From NCBI GenBank assembly GCA_011371515.1, contig DRQE01000031.1:1-8723 (forward strand): a stretch of DNA of 8,723 nucleotides, in the 5' to 3' direction. The translations under genes and the position numbers were made by a program. This stretch comes from Deltaproteobacteria bacterium (lineage in GTDB: Bacteria > Desulfobacterota > GWC2-55-46 > DRQE01). Under the pieces are notes generated by a model, which saw only the letters and a program-made list of their open reading frames with translations, ran no database searches and was not told the DNA's origin. Positions 6,806 through 8,723 of this stretch are shown here, in pieces (the stretch's first letter is position 1; the number at the start of each line of letters is the position of its first letter).

Positions 6806-8159
6806 CTATAGCCTCTTTAACCGTTTTTACTCCCTCAAGGGTGCATCTGCTCGGGCTTGATAGCGCCTTTATAGAGTCCTCCGCCAGTATGCATCTTTTG
6901 AAGCCCAGTTTTTCTGCCTCTTTTATGCGTTGCTCTGCTCTTGTAACCCCCCTTACCTCTCCGGCAAGACCCACCTCTCCAAAGAGCAGGGTGTCTTCAT
7001 CAACTGGTCTGTCAAGAAAGTTAGATGCGAGGGCTGCCACCACCGCAAGGTCTACCGCGGGCTCATCCACCCTTATGCCACCTGCAACCTTTACGAAGAT
7101 GTCGTGGTTCAGTATTCGTATGCCGGCCTTCTTCTCAAGCACTGCTCCTATCAGGGCAACCCTTGAGGGGTCAAGCCCCACAACGGTTCTTCGCGGCATG
7201 CCGAGATAGGACGGAGAGACCAGCGCCTGTATCTCCACAAGCACAACCCTTGTGCCCTCAAGGCTTGCCGTAACTGCCGAGCCCGAGCTACCCTCTGGCC
7301 TTTCGGCAAGGAATATCTCGGAGGGGTTTTTGACCTCTCTGAGTCCACGGTCTGCCATCTCGAACACCCCTATCTCCATTACCGAGCCGTAGCGGTTCTT
7401 TACGGCCCTTAAGATTCGGTAAGTGTTACCAGAAGAGCCATCGAAGTAGAGCACCGTATCTACCATGTGCTCCAGTACACGGGGACCTGCTATGGAGCCG
7501 TCCTTTGTTACATGCCCTACGAGAAAGAGGGGTATCTCGAGACTCTTTACCGTGGATATAAGAAGGGCAGTAACCTCACGCACCTGACTCACACTTCCGG
7601 GAGATGAAGAAAGCGCACCGCTGTAGAGGGTCTGCACAGAGTCCACCACCACACAGGATGGCAGAAGCTCTTTTATCTTCTCTGTTATCCTTTCTGCGAG
7701 TATCTCTGTCCACACAAGAAGACTGGGACTATCTATGCCAAGCCTTTCTGCACGCATCTTTATCTGGCGAGCCGATTCCTCACCCGATACATAGAGCACA
7801 AGGTTGCCCCTTTTTGCAACCTTTCCCATTGCCTGCAAAAGCAGTGTGGACTTTCCTATCCCGGGGTCTCCACCCACGAGCACCACGCCACCCCGCACCA
7901 TACCACCACCAAGAACCCTGTCGAACTCTTCCATGCCGGTGGGATGCCTTGACTGTATAGAGGTATCCACATCTGTAAGTGGAGATGGTGAGGAAGAGTC
8001 TACATCTATAAAGGTGCGTGCAGGAGAGGAAGTGGCTGGTTCATACATCCGTTCTTCAACAAGGGTGTTCCAGTTCTCACAGCCCGGACACCTGCCAAGC
8101 CACTTGACACTTGAGTACCCACAGCTCTGACAGACATACTCTGTTTTAACCTTTCCCAT
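6789..8159 (-). CDS. radA: DNA repair ATPase RadA (Sms)
   Basis: This 456-residue cytoplasmic RecA-like protein helps process recombination intermediates and acts as a DnaB-like branch-migration helicase. All family parts are present: a four-Cys zinc finger (Cys10, Cys13, Cys24, Cys27), Walker A GDPGIGKST at 97-105, Walker B-type VVVD at 170-173, the RadA motif KNRYG at 254-258, and the Lon-protease-like C-terminal domain from about 285, which has a structural role. KNRYG has Tyr where most RadA proteins have Phe, a mild change. Length is normal. It is the first gene of the minus-strand row. The ATG at 8159 gives the usual short basic lead before YVCQSCG. The Shine-Dalgarno GGAG is only 3 nt from this ATG, and ATG-GAG-TAG comes directly before it in frame. 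Confidence 0.97.
   Translation of the reverse strand: MGKVKTEYVCQSCGYSSVKWLGRCPGCENWNTLVEERMYEPATSSPARTFIDVDSSSPSPLTDVDTSIQSRHPTGMEEFDRVLGGGMVRGGVVLVGGDPGIGKSTLLLQAMGKVAKRGNLVLYVSGEESARQIKMRAERLGIDSPSLLVWTEILAERITEKIKELLPSCVVVDSVQTLYSGALSSSPGSVSQVREVTALLISTVKSLEIPLFLVGHVTKDGSIAGPRVLEHMVDTVLYFDGSSGNTYRILRAVKNRYGSVMEIGVFEMADRGLREVKNPSEIFLAERPEGSSGSAVTASLEGTRVVLVEIQALVSPSYLGMPRRTVVGLDPSRVALIGAVLEKKAGIRILNHDIFVKVAGGIRVDEPAVDLAVVAALASNFLDRPVDEDTLLFGEVGLAGEVRGVTRAEQRIKEAEKLGFKRCILAEDSIKALSSPSRCTLEGVKTVKEAIDVLFG
6812..6818 (-). promoter_or_regulatory. Ribosome binding site of the hydrolase gene, inside radA
   Basis: The minus strand reads AAAGAGG six nt before the ATG at 6805, within the last codons of radA. 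This supports the overlapping start and translational coupling. Confidence 0.55.
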
Positions 8160-8249
8160 CTACTCCATCTGTTTGACAATCAAAGGCAATTTGTTTATGA
8201 TAGGTTAAGCGACAAATTACTTCCATTCAGGGAAAGTTCGCCAAAACCC
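8160..8249. promoter_or_regulatory. Divergent intergenic region between radA and the plus-strand gene
   Basis: This 90-bp AT-rich gap holds the only start region seen for either transcript. It contains a strong rightward promoter (8173-8201) and, on the minus strand, a TATCAT at 8202-8197 that could be a -10 for the radA row. No good -35 accompanies the latter, so the leftward promoter is uncertain. A short palindrome TTTGA-CAA-TCAAA (8172-8184) overlaps the rightward -35 and could be an operator; its spacing is too short for an FNR or CRP box. Confidence 0.55.
8173..8201 (+). promoter_or_regulatory. Near-consensus sigma-70 promoter
   Basis: TTGACA (8173-8178) is a perfect -35. After a 17-nt spacer comes TATGAT (8196-8201), one mismatch from the -10 consensus. 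Transcription would begin near 8208, leaving a leader of about 42 nt before the ATG at 8250. The match is strong; activity is inferred. Confidence 0.75.
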
Positions 8250-8723
8250 ATGCAAGCGGACATTACAAACATACTAATTGAACTGAACAGGGCTGTCAAG
8301 ACACTTAACTTCTACCCCGAAGGACATCCAAACAGGGATGAGGCTGTCAAAAACTGTTACAGGCTGATAATGAACCTCATAAAAGAGGAAGGAGAGGCAA
8401 AGCTGGAGGCAGCAGATAAAAAGATTTCCATAAACGGTGTTCACAGTGCCCATCCATTTTCTTCATCCCTCGGAAGAGAGCTTTTCTTAAGAAAGATACA
8501 TACCGTAACATTTACAAAAGGGCTTACCGAACGGGACATGCTCACCTTCCTCATGCTTCTTGTGGCAAAACCCGAGGATATATTCCAGAGAGGTGGTGCA
8601 GAGAAGATAATAATAAGGGAGAACACACAGGGGCTGCTCGTAAACGACCTTACCTTTGAGATAATAGAGAGCGAAAGGGAAAAGGAAAGAGAGCGCTACT
8701 CAGATGCAGAAAGTCAGGAAGGC
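8250..8723 (+). CDS. Uncharacterised cytoplasmic protein, N-terminal 158 residues (runs off right edge)
   Basis: The frame opens at the ATG at 8250 and stays open for 158 codons to the window end. There is no signal peptide or membrane segment. It begins MQADITNILIELNRAVKTLN, then FYPEGHPN (residues 22-29), a helix-rich stretch, a short beta-like part (KKISINGVHSAHPF), LGRELFLRKIHTVTFTKGLT, and a charged tail (ESEREKERERYSDAE). This helix-plus-FYPEGHP opening resembles the N-terminal region of large helical or HEAT-repeat-containing proteins from Nitrospirota and Deltaproteobacteria, known to me only as hypotheticals. That resemblance is from memory. The Shine-Dalgarno is weak (AGGGAAAG, about 13 nt upstream), but this is the first ATG in frame and follows a strong promoter. 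Function is unknown. Confidence 0.75.
   Translation, partial: MQADITNILIELNRAVKTLNFYPEGHPNRDEAVKNCYRLIMNLIKEEGEAKLEAADKKISINGVHSAHPFSSSLGRELFLRKIHTVTFTKGLTERDMLTFLMLLVAKPEDIFQRGGAEKIIIRENTQGLLVNDLTFEIIESEREKERERYSDAESQEG

Noticed and set aside
8172..8184. Possible FNR/CRP binding site (TTTGA-CAA-TCAAA)
   Set aside because: The half-sites have a 3-nt spacer, whereas FNR and CRP boxes need TTGA/TGTGA half-sites about 6 nt apart. It is kept only as an unassigned palindrome.

Overview
The window comes from a bacterial chromosome of moderate GC. Ile is often ATA and Arg is often AGG/AGA, which fits a thermophile or a Nitrospirota/Thermodesulfobacteriota-like lineage. The partial right-hand gene, with its ILIELNRAVKTLNFYPEGHPN-like opening, reminds me of proteins from Thermodesulfovibrio-type Nitrospirota. 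That placement is inference from memory, not a search. I see no mobile element, CRISPR array, tRNA or rRNA.

Layout. Almost everything lies on the minus strand in one tightly packed row, read from right to left. The order is radA (8159-6789), a secreted TPR / LPxxR-repeat / PgaB-like glycoside hydrolase protein (6805-4904), a Crp/Fnr regulator (4861-4136), a membrane histidine kinase (4122-2695), a phosphofructokinase with the residues of the pyrophosphate-dependent type (2694-1666), a DASS/SLC13 anion-sodium symporter (1656-142) and the start of a Mut7-C RNase-domain protein (140 to beyond the left edge). Junctions are a 17-nt overlap, then gaps of 42, 13, 0, 9 and 1 nt. No convincing terminator lies between genes, so one long transcript is likely. 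Divergently, on the plus strand, a gene of unknown function starts at 8250 and runs off the right edge. The 90-bp gap between it and radA holds a near-consensus sigma-70 promoter (TTGACA-17-TATGAT) pointing right.

How the genes may work together. The row mixes DNA repair (RadA), two regulators (a Crp/Fnr protein with an N-terminal Cys cluster, and a kinase with no response regulator beside it), central carbon metabolism (a reversible PPi-PFK) and dicarboxylate/anion uptake. The kinase, PFK and transporter could form a carbon-supply module, but co-transcription is the only evidence for that.

The most unusual item is the 633-residue secreted protein. It joins N-terminal TPRs, nine tandem copies of a 13-15 residue LPx(K/R)RxP motif, and a C-terminal domain like the PNAG-hydrolase half of PgaB, without the deacetylase half. 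Second is a 13-bp perfect inverted repeat inside the first 90 nt of the transporter gene.
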